From positions 1 through 64,000 of the forward strand of contig NZ_MUGS01000002.1 of the NCBI RefSeq assembly GCF_002222055.1: a stretch of 64,000 nt of DNA, written 5' to 3'. The notes under the pieces are model-generated. The model was not told the DNA's origin and searched no databases. It was given only the letters and a program-made list of their open reading frames with translations. Origin of the DNA: Flavobacterium araucananum (GTDB lineage: Bacteria > Bacteroidota > Bacteroidia > Flavobacteriales > Flavobacteriaceae). The translations under genes and the position numbers were made by a program. Position 1 is the first letter of the stretch. The number at the start of each line of letters is the position of its first letter. Positions 7,263 to 16,956 of the stretch are shown in pieces.

Positions 7263-7350
7263 TTGCCACGAATTTCACAAATTAGCACAAATTTTTGCTG
7301 AGTTTTAATAAATTATAATTCGCGAAAATTAGTGTAATTCGTGGCGAAAA
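7263..7350. repeat. Intergenic inverted repeat, CCACGAATT family, copy 1
   Basis: The left end TTGCCACGAATTTCACAAA is complementary to the right end around AATTCGTGGCG. The same ends recur at 19.2, 44.0 and 47.4 kb. It lies between two plus-strand genes and could act as a transcript-end structure. Confidence 0.75.
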
Positions 7351-7402
7351 AATAATCTTTTTTAATCATTTTAATCTGTGGCAAAACAAATAAAAAGACA
7401 AA

Positions 7403-8443
7403 ATGCAAAAAATAAAAACAGCACTATTATCATACGGAATGTCGGGAAAAGTTTTTCATGCACCATTCTTAAACATTCACCCGGGATTTGAATTGTTAGG
7501 ATCTTGGGAAAGAAGCAAAAAACTAATCCAGGAAGATTATCCAACCGTAAAAAGTTATCCTTCGATCGATGATTTATTGGCAGATGATGTCGATTTGGTA
7601 ATCGTAAATACACCTGTTGGCACCCATTATGAATATGCAAAAAAAGTATTACTGGCAGGAAAACATGCCGTTGTCGAAAAAGCATTTACGACCACCGTTG
7701 CCGAAGCCGAAGAATTAGCAGCAATCGCCAAAGAAAAAGGATTAAAATTGTCCGTTTTCCAGAACAGAAGATGGGATAGTGATTTTAAAACCGTTCAAAA
7801 AGTAATAAAAGAGGGGATTTTAGGAGATTTGGTCGAAGCCGAATTACATTTTGACAGATACAATCCTTTATTGAGTGCAAAAGCACATAAAGAAACCGTA
7901 AACGATGGTGCAGGGATCCTGAAAGATTTAGGTCCGCATTTAATCGATCAGGCAGTTTGTTTATTTGGTTCGCCAAAATCGGTTTTTGGAGATATTCGCT
8001 ACACCAGAGAAAATTCTTTGGTAGATGACTGGATCGATTTATTATTAATCTACGAAGATTTCAGAGTAAGATTAAAAGCCAGTTTTTTTGTTAAAGAAGC
8101 CAATCCTGCCTACACAATTCACGGTAAAAAAGGGTCTTTCTTAAAACCTCGTGGCGATGTTCAGGAAGATGATTTAAAACTGGGCAAAAAACCAAACCTG
8201 GAATCTTGGGGAACTGAGCTAGAAAGCTTGCAGGGATTGTTGCATACAGAAATTGACGGAAAGCAAATACGGGAGAAAATACCAACACTTCAGGGAAACT
8301 ATTTTTCGTTTTTTGATGGTGTCTATGACTCGATTGCAAATGGTAAAACAGAACCCGTTACGGCACAAGATGGCGTAAAAGTGATGCAAATAATCGAAGC
8401 TGCAATTGCAAGTCACACACAGCAAAAGGTAATTAATTTGTAG
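7403..8443 (+). CDS. Gfo/Idh/MocA family oxidoreductase
   Basis: A 346-residue NAD(P)-dependent dehydrogenase. Residues 1-125 form a Rossmann fold; the dinucleotide loop is LLSYGMSGKVFHAPFL, typical of the YhhX/oxidoreductase branch in which the glycine loop is GxSG. VVEKAFTTTVAEAEEL (about 90-106) takes the place of the EKP motif, with Lys91-92 as the likely catalytic lysine. The C-terminal alpha/beta domain (130-340) contains the GPHLIDQA helix with the usual catalytic-site histidine. Members oxidise sugars, inositols or related polyols; the substrate cannot be read from sequence. Cytoplasmic. It is followed by a repeat-rich gap of 340 bases, so it is probably not co-transcribed with the MFS gene. 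Confidence 0.9.
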   Translation: MQKIKTALLSYGMSGKVFHAPFLNIHPGFELLGSWERSKKLIQEDYPTVKSYPSIDDLLADDVDLVIVNTPVGTHYEYAKKVLLAGKHAVVEKAFTTTVAEAEELAAIAKEKGLKLSVFQNRRWDSDFKTVQKVIKEGILGDLVEAELHFDRYNPLLSAKAHKETVNDGAGILKDLGPHLIDQAVCLFGSPKSVFGDIRYTRENSLVDDWIDLLLIYEDFRVRLKASFFVKEANPAYTIHGKKGSFLKPRGDVQEDDLKLGKKPNLESWGTELESLQGLLHTEIDGKQIREKIPTLQGNYFSFFDGVYDSIANGKTEPVTAQDGVKVMQIIEAAIASHTQQKVINL

Positions 8444-8454
8444 AAAGTTAGCCC

Positions 8455-8700
8455 ACAGATTTTTCTTGAGGGACAAAGTTGCTGAGGCGCAAAGGGACAA
8501 AGGTTTTCTGTAGAGACTCACAGCAGTGCGTCTTATGTTTCGAACAGCAACGTTATTTTATTTTTGCCACAGATTTTACAGATTAAAAGGATTAAAAAAC
8601 CTTGGGCAAAAAAAACTTTGTCCCTTTGCACTTCAGAACCTTAGTACCTTTAAAAAAAAACCTTTGCCCCTTAAAAGAAAATTTATAAACATACAACGTT
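8455..8700. repeat. Repeat-rich intergenic region (inverted repeats)
   Basis: GCGCAAAGGGACAAAGG near 8483 is complementary to CTTTGTCCCTTTGC near 8614. Fragments of the CCACAGATT family (also at 7.37 and 39.7 kb) lie at 8452 and 8563. No gene is convincing here; a 64-codon frame at 8526-8720 lies wholly inside repeat sequence. Confidence 0.6.
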
Positions 8701-8782
8701 ATAAATCGATGAACCAGTAGGGTTGTATAGACTATGAAGCAGGTTTTTATTACTTTTATACATTAATTCAAAACGCACTACT

Positions 8783-10003
8783 TTGATAAGTTTCAATCCA
8801 CTAGCACTATTTCAAACCAAAGGAAAAATTAAGAAAGTTTACAGAGAAGCAAAAGCCTCTTATTTAAACCGAATTCGTGTTGCCGTTGGAATGTTTTATT
8901 TTGGGATGGGATTAAGTTTTGCAACCTGGGCAAGCCGAATTCCGGACATTAAAACCGCTCTGCATTTGACAGAAGGCGATTTGGGTTCGATATTATTTGC
9001 CCTGCCAATGGGGCAATTAATTATTATGCCTTTTTCAGGAAAAATGGTAACCAAATTTGGCAGTCATCGCATTCTTGTTTTCTCCTTAATTATGTATGTT
9101 TTATGTCTGGCAAACTTAGGTTTGGCAACATCGGCATTGCAATTGTCGTTGGGATTATTTTTATTTGGAATTTTTGGGAACTTAGCAAATATTGCCGTTA
9201 ATACACAAGGTGTTTATACCGAAGTTCTTTTTAAAAAAACAATCATGTCTTCTTTTCACGGAATGTGGAGTTTTGCAGGATTTACAGGTGCATTGGTAGG
9301 TTTAGGAATGCTTACTTTGAAGCTAACACCTTTTCATCATTTTTTAATAGTGGGCGGAGTTGTGTTGCTAATGGTTGTTTTTAATTTTAAATTTTTGGTC
9401 AAAGCCAAAGAGAAAATAAAAAATAAAAACGCCGAAAACAAAAAGCTATTTGTAAAACCGGACAGCGCTTTAATCTGGCTGGGAGTTATAGGTTTTTGCA
9501 GCATGGCAAGCGAGGGAGTTATGTTCGACTGGAGTGGAGTTTACTTTAAAGATGTTGTAAAAGCACCAGGTCCGTTAGTGATTTTAGGATATACTTCCTT
9601 TATGATTATGATGGCAAGCGGACGATTTTTAGGCGACGGAATGATTAATAAATTTGGTCGTGAGCGTGTAATGCAGATTAGTGGAGTCATGATTTCGGCA
9701 GGACTTTTTACCGCAGTTTTTCTTCCTTATATTATTCCTTGTACCCTTGCTTTTATGCTTGTAGGTTTAGGAGTAGCAACCATTGTTCCTACCGTTTATA
9801 GTATGGCAGGAAAAAACCCAACTGTTCCGCCGGGAGAAGCTCTAACGATTGTTTCGAGTGTAAGTTTCTTAGGTTTTTTAATGGGGCCTCCCGTAATTGG
9901 ACATATCGCAGAGAACTTTGGGCTTCAGTTTTCTTTTGCCTTTATCGGAATCTTTGGCGTTCTGATTGCTTTTATGGTCTCTAAAATTAGAACCAAGGAG
10001 TAA
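8783..10003 (+). CDS. MFS transporter
   Basis: A 406-residue inner-membrane carrier of the major facilitator superfamily with about 12 hydrophobic helices. The loop 2-3 motif is degenerate (GKMVTKFGSHRILVFS), and the second half repeats it (GDGMINKFGRERVMQ). The N-terminal phrase FATWASRIPDIKTALHLTEG matches the family of small-solute carriers related to fucose permeases and uncharacterised YbjJ-like transporters. The substrate is unknown. The frame opens with TTG at 8783, and the first ATG is only at 8890, inside the first helix; the true start is uncertain but must precede the helix. No partner gene is nearby. Confidence 0.85.
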   Translation: MISFNPLALFQTKGKIKKVYREAKASYLNRIRVAVGMFYFGMGLSFATWASRIPDIKTALHLTEGDLGSILFALPMGQLIIMPFSGKMVTKFGSHRILVFSLIMYVLCLANLGLATSALQLSLGLFLFGIFGNLANIAVNTQGVYTEVLFKKTIMSSFHGMWSFAGFTGALVGLGMLTLKLTPFHHFLIVGGVVLLMVVFNFKFLVKAKEKIKNKNAENKKLFVKPDSALIWLGVIGFCSMASEGVMFDWSGVYFKDVVKAPGPLVILGYTSFMIMMASGRFLGDGMINKFGRERVMQISGVMISAGLFTAVFLPYIIPCTLAFMLVGLGVATIVPTVYSMAGKNPTVPPGEALTIVSSVSFLGFLMGPPVIGHIAENFGLQFSFAFIGIFGVLIAFMVSKIRTKE

Positions 10004-10147
10004 ATCCGGGAAATATTCTTTACAAATCAAGCACATCTTAAAAATTAACAAGAGCTGCAATCGACTTGTTTATTTCTAAACTTCACATAATAACAATTTA
10101 TTTAATAAAAAATTAACAAGAAAATTACTTTAGTATTGTTTTTTACC

Positions 10148-10298
10148 TATATTTGATTTTCGAATATTAAGTTTCGCATTACTTCGAATCCTATTGAATG
10201 TCTTTCCAAAGACCCATTTTATCTTTTGATATAAGAATTAAAAATGTTTTGAAAGCCAGAACATTTTATTCTGAAAACTATTTGTCAAAATAAATTTG
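10148..10298 (+). promoter_or_regulatory. Candidate promoter elements of the TonB-receptor operon
   Basis: TATATTTG at 10148-10155 and TAAATTTG at 10291-10298 both match the -7 consensus. The nearer one would give an almost leaderless transcript. Neither has a good -33 box. The leader between them shows no riboswitch fold that I recognise. Confidence 0.35.
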
Positions 10299-10305
10299 GT
10301 TCTTC

Positions 10306-13143
10306 ATGAAAAAAAAATACATTCTAATTTTTGTTTTATTGTCCTTTAAGGTTGCTTTTGCACAACAAGAAACAACTTTTTCAGGCATTGTAATTGATGC
10401 AAAAACACAAAATCCTTTAGAGAATGTTGTGGTTAGTATTCAAAATTCTTCAATAACACAACTTACAACTTTGCAGGGAAAATTTGAGCTGCATTCTTCC
10501 ATAAAAGGGCAGCAATTATTGTTATTGCACAGTCAGGGTTACAAAGATTTGCTTCTAAAAGTAAATTCGAATTCAGAACAAATAGTTAATCTTGGAATAC
10601 TGCAATTAGAAGACAATTTTACAGATGATGTTCCCGCAACATTAATCACATTATTAGACAGTGATTTATCAGATGATAATAGCTCGTCAGAAATGACTTC
10701 CGGACTTTTACAATCTTCAAAAGATGCTTTTATGCAAGCTTCTGCATTCAATTGGGGACAAGCCCGATTTAGGGTTCGGGGTTTAGACAGCGAAAACGGA
10801 ACCATGATGCTCAATGGTATGATCATGAATAAAATTTATGACGGACGGCCACAATGGAGCAATTGGGGAGGTTTGAATGATGTACTTCGAAATCAGGAAT
10901 TCTCTGTAGGGGCAGCAGCTTCCGGTTTTACGTTTGGAGGGATAGTGGGAACGCAACAAATTTCGACACGAGCTTCGACTTATAGAAAAGGAACAAGGCT
11001 TACGTTTTCAGGAAGCAATACAACCTACAATTGGCGGGCTAATGGTACCTATGCTTCCGGGATGAATTCTAAAGGTTGGGCCTATGTAGTTTCGGCAGGA
11101 AAACGTTTTGGAAATGAAGGTTATTTTGAAGGAACGAATTTTAATGCAGAATCGTTTTTTATTAGTATCGAAAAAAAATTAAGCAACAAACATTCCTTAA
11201 ATTTTACAGGATTTTATACCCCAAACTCTCGAGGAAAAAATTCTGCCAATACAGATGAAGTAATAGAATTAACCAACGAAAAATACAATTCGTATTGGGG
11301 GCTTCAAAACGGAGAGAAACGTAATGCAAGAGTAAAAAAAGTCGAAGAACCGTTGTTGATGCTCAATCATTATTATAAGATAAACGAAAAGGCAAACCTG
11401 AATTCTACAATCCTGTATCAGTTTGGAAAAGTAGGAAACAGTACGATTGATTATCAAAATGCAAACAGTCCGGATCCTGTTTATTATCGAAAGATGCCCA
11501 GCTATTATACCTCACTTTATGGAAAAGATATTGGCGAATTTTCAGGAGATTTTACTCCGGATTATATAAACGCGGCACAAAATAAAAAGAATTTTCTGGA
11601 AAATCCCCAAATAAACTGGCAGGAAATGTATCAGGCAAATCAGAAACCAATATTAAATCCTGACGGAATAATCATAGGATATCAACCTTCGCAGAGTCAT
11701 TATGTATGGTATGAAGATCGAACAGATGATAAAACATTTGCTGCAAATTCGAACCTGAATATTCAAATTACAGAGAATAGTAGTTTTGATGGCGGAATAA
11801 CTTTTCGGAATTTAAAATCACACCAATTTCAATATCTTTTAGATTTATTGGGAGGGGAATATTTTCAGGATATTGATGCCTTCTATAGTGGAGACGAAGG
11901 ACAATCAGATTTACAAAACCCAAATCGTCAGGTAAAAAAAGGAGATATTTACGGCTATAACTATAACTTTCTGGCAACGACAATTGATGCTTTTACACAA
12001 TTTAAATTCAATTATAGAAAAGTTGATTTTTATTTAGGGCAATCTTATACGGTTTCTAATTATGAAAGAGAAGGATTGTATCAAAACGGAATTTATCCCA
12101 CATCTTCACTGGGGAAAAGCCAAAAAGTAAATTTCGAAAATTTCGGTTTCAAAGGTGGATTCACTTATAAAATTTCAGGAAAACAATGGTTGTTTTTTAA
12201 CGGAATGCATCTTACCCGGGCACCGTCCCTTAGGAATACTTTTTCGAATTCGCGGTTGAATAATTCAGTTGTTGACGGCATCGAAAATGAAAATATAAGT
12301 AGTGCCGAAGCAAATTATGTTTTTCGTTCACCCCAACTTAAAATTAGAACAACCGCCTATTATACTCTGATAAAAAACACCACAAAAACATCTTTTTTCT
12401 ATGCTGAAGGAATTTTTGACAGAGGTGCGAGTTACAATAATACAGATGCATTTGTAAGTCAGACTTTAACCCATTTAGACAAGAAAAACATAGGATTAGA
12501 ATTAAGTCTTGAATATCAAATTTCATCAACATTCAAAACAACTATGTCTGTTGCATACGGCAACTATACCTATGCTAGTAATCCGGATGTTTCGATAACA
12601 AACGATGCCAATGCAGCAAAAGGAAATACAGAAACTACTTTTGATTTTGGAGAATCCTATCTCAAAAATTACAAACAACCCGGTATGCCACAACAGGCTT
12701 ATTCTTTAGGGCTGGAGTACAGAGATCCAAAATATTGGTGGTTGGGTGCCAATATAAATTATATGACTGATAATTATATCGATGTTTCGCCAATAGCCCG
12801 AACAGCTCGTTTTTATAAAAATCCTATTAGTGGTCTTATTTTTCCTGAAGCTACAGAACAGCGTGCAGCGATTTTATTAAAACAGGAAAAATTTGATCCT
12901 GTTTCATTATTAAACCTTACAGGAGGTAAATCCTGGCGTATTTCAGGCAAATATGTAGGGCTTTTTGCAAGTGTAAATAATGTTCTGGATGTTACCTACA
13001 AAACAGGAGGTTTCGAGCAAGCACGAAATGCAAATTTCAGAGCACTTAATCAGGATGTTTCTAGTGAAACTCCCTCATTTGGACCCAAATATTTTTACGG
13101 ATATGGCAGGACCTATTTCGTAAATATTACCATTAGTTTATAA
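10306..13143 (+). CDS. TonB-dependent outer-membrane receptor with carboxypeptidase-like regulatory domain
   Basis: A 945-residue outer-membrane importer. It has a signal peptide (1-20), a carboxypeptidase-regulatory-like beta-sandwich (about 22-105, starting TFSGIVIDAKTQNPLENVVV), a plug domain (about 135-235, with ARFRVRGLDSENGTMMLNG), and a long beta-barrel that ends in an aromatic-rich strand (YFVNITISL). It is not SusC-like and has no SusD partner. The next gene starts 20 bases after its stop and encodes a DUF5689 lipoprotein, so the two form an operon. TonB receptors with such a lipoprotein recur in Flavobacteria, but the ligand is not known and cannot be inferred here. Confidence 0.9.
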   Translation: MKKKYILIFVLLSFKVAFAQQETTFSGIVIDAKTQNPLENVVVSIQNSSITQLTTLQGKFELHSSIKGQQLLLLHSQGYKDLLLKVNSNSEQIVNLGILQLEDNFTDDVPATLITLLDSDLSDDNSSSEMTSGLLQSSKDAFMQASAFNWGQARFRVRGLDSENGTMMLNGMIMNKIYDGRPQWSNWGGLNDVLRNQEFSVGAAASGFTFGGIVGTQQISTRASTYRKGTRLTFSGSNTTYNWRANGTYASGMNSKGWAYVVSAGKRFGNEGYFEGTNFNAESFFISIEKKLSNKHSLNFTGFYTPNSRGKNSANTDEVIELTNEKYNSYWGLQNGEKRNARVKKVEEPLLMLNHYYKINEKANLNSTILYQFGKVGNSTIDYQNANSPDPVYYRKMPSYYTSLYGKDIGEFSGDFTPDYINAAQNKKNFLENPQINWQEMYQANQKPILNPDGIIIGYQPSQSHYVWYEDRTDDKTFAANSNLNIQITENSSFDGGITFRNLKSHQFQYLLDLLGGEYFQDIDAFYSGDEGQSDLQNPNRQVKKGDIYGYNYNFLATTIDAFTQFKFNYRKVDFYLGQSYTVSNYEREGLYQNGIYPTSSLGKSQKVNFENFGFKGGFTYKISGKQWLFFNGMHLTRAPSLRNTFSNSRLNNSVVDGIENENISSAEANYVFRSPQLKIRTTAYYTLIKNTTKTSFFYAEGIFDRGASYNNTDAFVSQTLTHLDKKNIGLELSLEYQISSTFKTTMSVAYGNYTYASNPDVSITNDANAAKGNTETTFDFGESYLKNYKQPGMPQQAYSLGLEYRDPKYWWLGANINYMTDNYIDVSPIARTARFYKNPISGLIFPEATEQRAAILLKQEKFDPVSLLNLTGGKSWRISGKYVGLFASVNNVLDVTYKTGGFEQARNANFRALNQDVSSETPSFGPKYFYGYGRTYFVNITISL

Positions 13144-13163
13144 AAAATTAAAACACATTTGAA

Positions 13164-14513
13164 ATGAAAAGTACATCCTTAGTTTTCCTTTTTGCAATAA
13201 CATTTTTCGCTTTTTACGGTTGTAATAATGAAGTCGAAATTCCAAAATTAGCCTGTACACAACCTGATTTGACAGTAAATCAAACCGTTCAAAAAATAAA
13301 GGAACTTTCAGGTTCAGTTCCTAAACAATACAACTATAATGATATTATCGAAGCCTATGTTGTGTCCAGTGATGAAGGTGGTAACTTTTTTAAGGCAATT
13401 TCTTTTCAAACCATAGCAACAGACCAAACACCTGCAATTGGGTTTAGTGTTCCTGTCGATGTTTCGAACACCTATATTGATTTTCGTGTTGGGAATAAAG
13501 TTTATATAAAACTTAAAAATCAATTTACAGATTTATATTTTGGAGGGCTGCGAATGGGTAGTTTGTATGTAAGTAATGCCGGTGATCCAACCATTGGGAG
13601 GGTTTCGCAAAATGATTATAAAAATGTTTTAAATGCTTCCTGTACTGTAATTGATGAAAGCCAATTGGTGAAATCAGTCACTATTGAAGAAGCATTAAAT
13701 GATGATAAGATCAACACATTGGTCGAATTAACAGATGTACAATTTACCGAAGCAGCAATTGGACGAAGTTATTTTGAAGAATCTAACAACGTTGGTGGCG
13801 CTACAAACTGGAACCTACGCGACAGAACAGGAAATCAGATTATATTTAGAACCAGTAGTTATGCCAGTTTTGTAGACAATATTGTACCTGAAGGAAGTGG
13901 GAAAGTCAGAGGAATATTGACCAAATTTGGTACAGATTATCAATTGATGATCCGATCAGAAAAAGATCTGGTGATGAAAGGAAAAAGAACCGTTCCGTTT
14001 TTTGCCGAAGATTTTCATTCTGTAAAAAACAATGTAAATTTTGCCTTGCCCGGATGGAGTAACATTGTAGAAAAAGCTTCGAAACTATGGAAAAGTATGT
14101 TGTATGCCGGAAATGGTTACGCTGAGTTTAATACAACAAGTACAACAGCTGCAGAGAATATTGCCTGGCTTGTTACGCCCAAAATTAATATGGACGGATA
14201 TAAAAATGCAGTGTTGTCGTTTAGAAGTGCACAACACGATCTTAAGGTCGATTCACCATTAAACTCTTTAGAAATTTATATCTCGAACAATTTTGACGGC
14301 TCAAGTATTACAAAAGCAAAATGGACAAAGCTTGAAGCAAAATTTCCGTCCCTTTCAACACCTGCCCGACAATTTATAAGTTCGGGAGGAATAGATTTGT
14401 CAGCTTATTCAGGAAATATTCATATTGCATTTAAATATATTGGATCCGGAAAAGACAAAACGCTAAATGGAGCTTTTATGGTTGATGATGTTAAAATTTT
14501 TGGTGAAAAGTGA
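13164..14513 (+). CDS. DUF5689 domain-containing surface lipoprotein, partner of the TonB receptor
   Basis: A 449-residue lipoprotein. The signal ends at FAFYGC (Cys20), followed by an acidic/asparagine stretch (NNEVE) of the kind that directs lipoproteins to the surface in Flavobacteria. Residues about 40-280 match the DUF5689 layout (EAYVVSSDEGGNFFKAISFQ, then an OB-like region with DKINTLVELTDVQF). Residues about 290-449 form a jelly-roll of the choice-of-anchor J kind (FFAEDFHSV, PGWSN, AWLVTPKINMDG, FMVDDVKIFGEK). It is co-transcribed with the receptor 20 bases upstream and probably captures its ligand at the cell surface. A nuclease or phosphatase third gene, seen in some such loci, is absent here. 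Confidence 0.85.
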   Translation: MKSTSLVFLFAITFFAFYGCNNEVEIPKLACTQPDLTVNQTVQKIKELSGSVPKQYNYNDIIEAYVVSSDEGGNFFKAISFQTIATDQTPAIGFSVPVDVSNTYIDFRVGNKVYIKLKNQFTDLYFGGLRMGSLYVSNAGDPTIGRVSQNDYKNVLNASCTVIDESQLVKSVTIEEALNDDKINTLVELTDVQFTEAAIGRSYFEESNNVGGATNWNLRDRTGNQIIFRTSSYASFVDNIVPEGSGKVRGILTKFGTDYQLMIRSEKDLVMKGKRTVPFFAEDFHSVKNNVNFALPGWSNIVEKASKLWKSMLYAGNGYAEFNTTSTTAAENIAWLVTPKINMDGYKNAVLSFRSAQHDLKVDSPLNSLEIYISNNFDGSSITKAKWTKLEAKFPSLSTPARQFISSGGIDLSAYSGNIHIAFKYIGSGKDKTLNGAFMVDDVKIFGEK

Positions 14514-14649
14514 GGGGTTTAATTTTTAAAAATGAAATTAATGTATTGATTTTTAGTTGATAATTTAATAGTCTGCTGTTTTTAAGTTTTAAACTGTTAA
14601 AATTTAATTGAATTTTGTATTTTGGTCATCCCAAATCGATACAAAAACT

Positions 14650-15519
14650 ATGAAAACCTATTTTATCGCCATCATGATGATGGTTTTTCCTTGCTTATTG
14701 CAAAGTCAGAACCAGGACACGGCACCTGTTAGATTAAAACAAATTAACATTGTAAAAACAAATTACCAAAACTCTAAAGATGGTGAGATTGTAAATAAAA
14801 CAGTTGTTTTTAAAGACGGAAAAATACAAACCATTACCACCTCAGATGTTGTTCAGCACTTTTTTTACAATACAAAAGGATTGTTGGATATGACAGTAAA
14901 AGATAAGATTGGAAGTGACTGGAAAGAAGTCGTAAACTACACTTATGATGCGGATAATAACATTACAAAATTTGTTAAAAAATACCAGGAAGGTAATGAC
15001 TATATTACCAAAGTAGTGACTTTTTTCTATGAAGGCGCAAGAGTAAAGGTTACGACAAAAAAGAGTACCAATCACCAAAATTTGGTTGATGATATCGAGT
15101 ATATTGTCGAAAACGGGATTATTGTAAGACGTACTTCACGCGATAAAAACAAAGCAATTATTGGTAAAATCGAATATGTTTACACCAATGATAATGTTGT
15201 AAAACACAAAGGTTTGGTTGGAGATAAAATATCTAAAACCTATACTTTTGATGATAAAAAATCTGTAGACGCATTGATTGTTCAGAATTTATTTGGAGAT
15301 AATTATAAAATAATTGTACCAATGATTTCTTATCATGAAGAAGAGTTTAGTTTTGAAGCAATATCATATAATAATGAAATGAATTTTAGCCCTTCATCTA
15401 CTGTTTTGGTTGGTGTGAGCAGAAAATTTAAATACAATAAATTAAACTACCCAATCTCTTGCTCTCAAGTTGAAGAGAACGGAATCGTAAAAACAGAAAA
15501 GACATTTATTTACGAATAG
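14650..15519 (+). CDS. Secreted hypothetical protein with YD-like beta repeats
   Basis: A 289-residue exported protein. I chose the ATG at 14650 because it opens directly onto a signal peptide (MKTYFIAIMMMVFPCLLQSQ); the frame is open further upstream only from a TTG at 14608. The mature part is a run of strand-turn-strand units (FFYNTKGLLDMTVKDKIG, NYTYDADNNITKFVKKYQ, VFKDGKIQTI) like loosely conserved YD/RHS-type or MORN-like repeats found in Bacteroidetes cell-surface proteins. No catalytic motif is seen. It is monocistronic, with a good terminator 20 bases after the stop. Function unknown. Confidence 0.7.
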   Translation: MKTYFIAIMMMVFPCLLQSQNQDTAPVRLKQINIVKTNYQNSKDGEIVNKTVVFKDGKIQTITTSDVVQHFFYNTKGLLDMTVKDKIGSDWKEVVNYTYDADNNITKFVKKYQEGNDYITKVVTFFYEGARVKVTTKKSTNHQNLVDDIEYIVENGIIVRRTSRDKNKAIIGKIEYVYTNDNVVKHKGLVGDKISKTYTFDDKKSVDALIVQNLFGDNYKIIVPMISYHEEEFSFEAISYNNEMNFSPSSTVLVGVSRKFKYNKLNYPISCSQVEENGIVKTEKTFIYE

Positions 15520-15540
15520 ATAAATCTTTTTGAGGTACTT

Positions 15541-15612
15541 GAAACCATTTAGAAATTAAGTTTTATTAAGATTAAATTCTTAGGATTCTTAATTTTTAAA
15601 TGGTTTCACTTT
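15541..15612 (+). terminator. Long-stem terminator
   Basis: A 20-bp stem (15541-15560 with 15588-15607, one G-U) is followed by ACTTTTT on the plus strand. It ends the secreted YD-like gene and precedes the hflX promoter. Confidence 0.75.
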
Positions 15613-15684
15613 TTAGGGTAAAACTAATTTCCTAAATAGAATTTAAAAACGAAATTCTATAAGCGTTAGTACCTTACAAATCAT

Positions 15685-15692
15685 TAAATTTG
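15685..15692 (+). promoter_or_regulatory. -7 element of the hflX promoter
   Basis: TAAATTTG followed by C, 17 bases before the hflX ATG; the leader would be about ten bases. The -33 region is weak. Confidence 0.5.
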
Positions 15693-15708
15693 CACCTTAT
15701 TCAAAGCT

Positions 15709-16947
15709 ATGTTAGAAAAAGAAATTATAAATTTTGAAAGAACAGCCATTGTTGGTATTGTAACTCAAAATCAAAGTGAGGAAAAACTTAACGAATATCT
15801 GGATGAATTAGAGTTTTTGACTTATACCGCCGGAGGTGAAGTTATAAAACGTTTTTCACAAAAAATGGAACGCCCAAATCCTAAAACTTTTGTTGGAACA
15901 GGGAAGATTGAAGAAATTAACCTTTTTGTAAAAGAAAACGATATATCGACTTTGGTTTTTGATGATGAATTATCGCCATCTCAGCAAAAAAATATATCTA
16001 AAATTATAGATTGTAAAATCTTAGACAGAACACACCTTATTTTGGATATTTTTGCTCAAAGAGCCGAGACATCCTATGCAAGAACACAAGTAGAGCTGGC
16101 GCAATGTCAGTATTTATTGCCTAGACTTTCTGGTATGTGGACTCACTTAGAGCGTCAAAAAGGAGGTATCGGAATGCGCGGACCCGGTGAAACAGAGATT
16201 GAAACAGACAGACGTATTGTTCGTGATCGAATTGCACTCTTGAAAGAGAAAATAAAAACGATCGATAAGCAAATGGGCGTGCAGCGCAGTAATCGTGGGG
16301 CTATGGTTCGTGTCGCTTTAGTAGGATACACCAATGTTGGTAAATCGACATTAATGAATGCCGTAGGTAAAAGCGATGTTTTTGTCGAGAATAAATTGTT
16401 TGCAACCCTGGATACAACAGTTCGTAAAGTGGTGATTAAAAACTTACCATTTTTGCTTTCAGATACAGTGGGTTTTATTAGAAAATTGCCAACACAATTG
16501 GTAGATTCTTTTAAAAGTACTTTGGATGAGGTGCGCGAAGCCGATTTGTTATTGCATGTCGTAGACATTTCGCATCCTGATTTTGAAGATCATATCGAAT
16601 CTGTAAACCAAACATTGTTGGAAATCAAGAGTAATGATAAACCAACGATTATGGTTTTTAATAAAATCGATGCCTACAAACATTTGACTATTGACGAGGA
16701 TGATTTGATTACTGAGAAAACAAGAAGACATTACACGCTTGAGGAATGGAAACAAACCTGGATGAGTAATGTTGGTCAGAACAAAGCATTGTTTATTTCG
16801 GCTACACAAAAAGAGAATTTTGAGGAATTTAGAGAAATAGTTTACGAAGCAGTTCGTCAGATTCATATCACGAGATTTCCTTATAATAAGTTTTTGTATC
16901 CGGATTATAAAGATGCAATCGAAAAAGAAGAAGAGGAACAAGAATAA
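15709..16947 (+). CDS. hflX: GTPase HflX, ribosome-associated
   Basis: A 412-residue GTPase that splits stalled or hibernating 70S ribosomes, especially after heat stress. The N-terminal HflX domain (about 20-120) is followed by the family's helical linker with GMRGPGETEIETDRR (near 160-175). The G domain has G1 GYTNVGKST (206-214), G3 DTVGF (252-256) and G4 NKID (318-321). The tail is acidic (KEEEEQE). The length agrees with HflX of other Bacteroidetes. It stands alone between a terminator upstream and a palindromic repeat downstream, and converges with the DUF3078 gene. Confidence 0.96.
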   Translation: MLEKEIINFERTAIVGIVTQNQSEEKLNEYLDELEFLTYTAGGEVIKRFSQKMERPNPKTFVGTGKIEEINLFVKENDISTLVFDDELSPSQQKNISKIIDCKILDRTHLILDIFAQRAETSYARTQVELAQCQYLLPRLSGMWTHLERQKGGIGMRGPGETEIETDRRIVRDRIALLKEKIKTIDKQMGVQRSNRGAMVRVALVGYTNVGKSTLMNAVGKSDVFVENKLFATLDTTVRKVVIKNLPFLLSDTVGFIRKLPTQLVDSFKSTLDEVREADLLLHVVDISHPDFEDHIESVNQTLLEIKSNDKPTIMVFNKIDAYKHLTIDEDDLITEKTRRHYTLEEWKQTWMSNVGQNKALFISATQKENFEEFREIVYEAVRQIHITRFPYNKFLYPDYKDAIEKEEEEQE

Positions 16948-16956
16948 ATTAATTTT

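Noticed and set aside
8526..8720. A 64-codon plus-strand frame
   Set aside because: It lies wholly in intergenic inverted repeats and has low-complexity lysine/leucine content.
10156..10305. A riboswitch in the leader of the TonB receptor gene
   Set aside because: I checked for cobalamin, TPP and similar conserved boxes and saw none; the leader is AT-rich with only weak stems.
16155..16568. A 137-codon frame antisense to hflX
   Set aside because: It lies entirely within the conserved GTPase domain on the other strand, with no promoter or family match.
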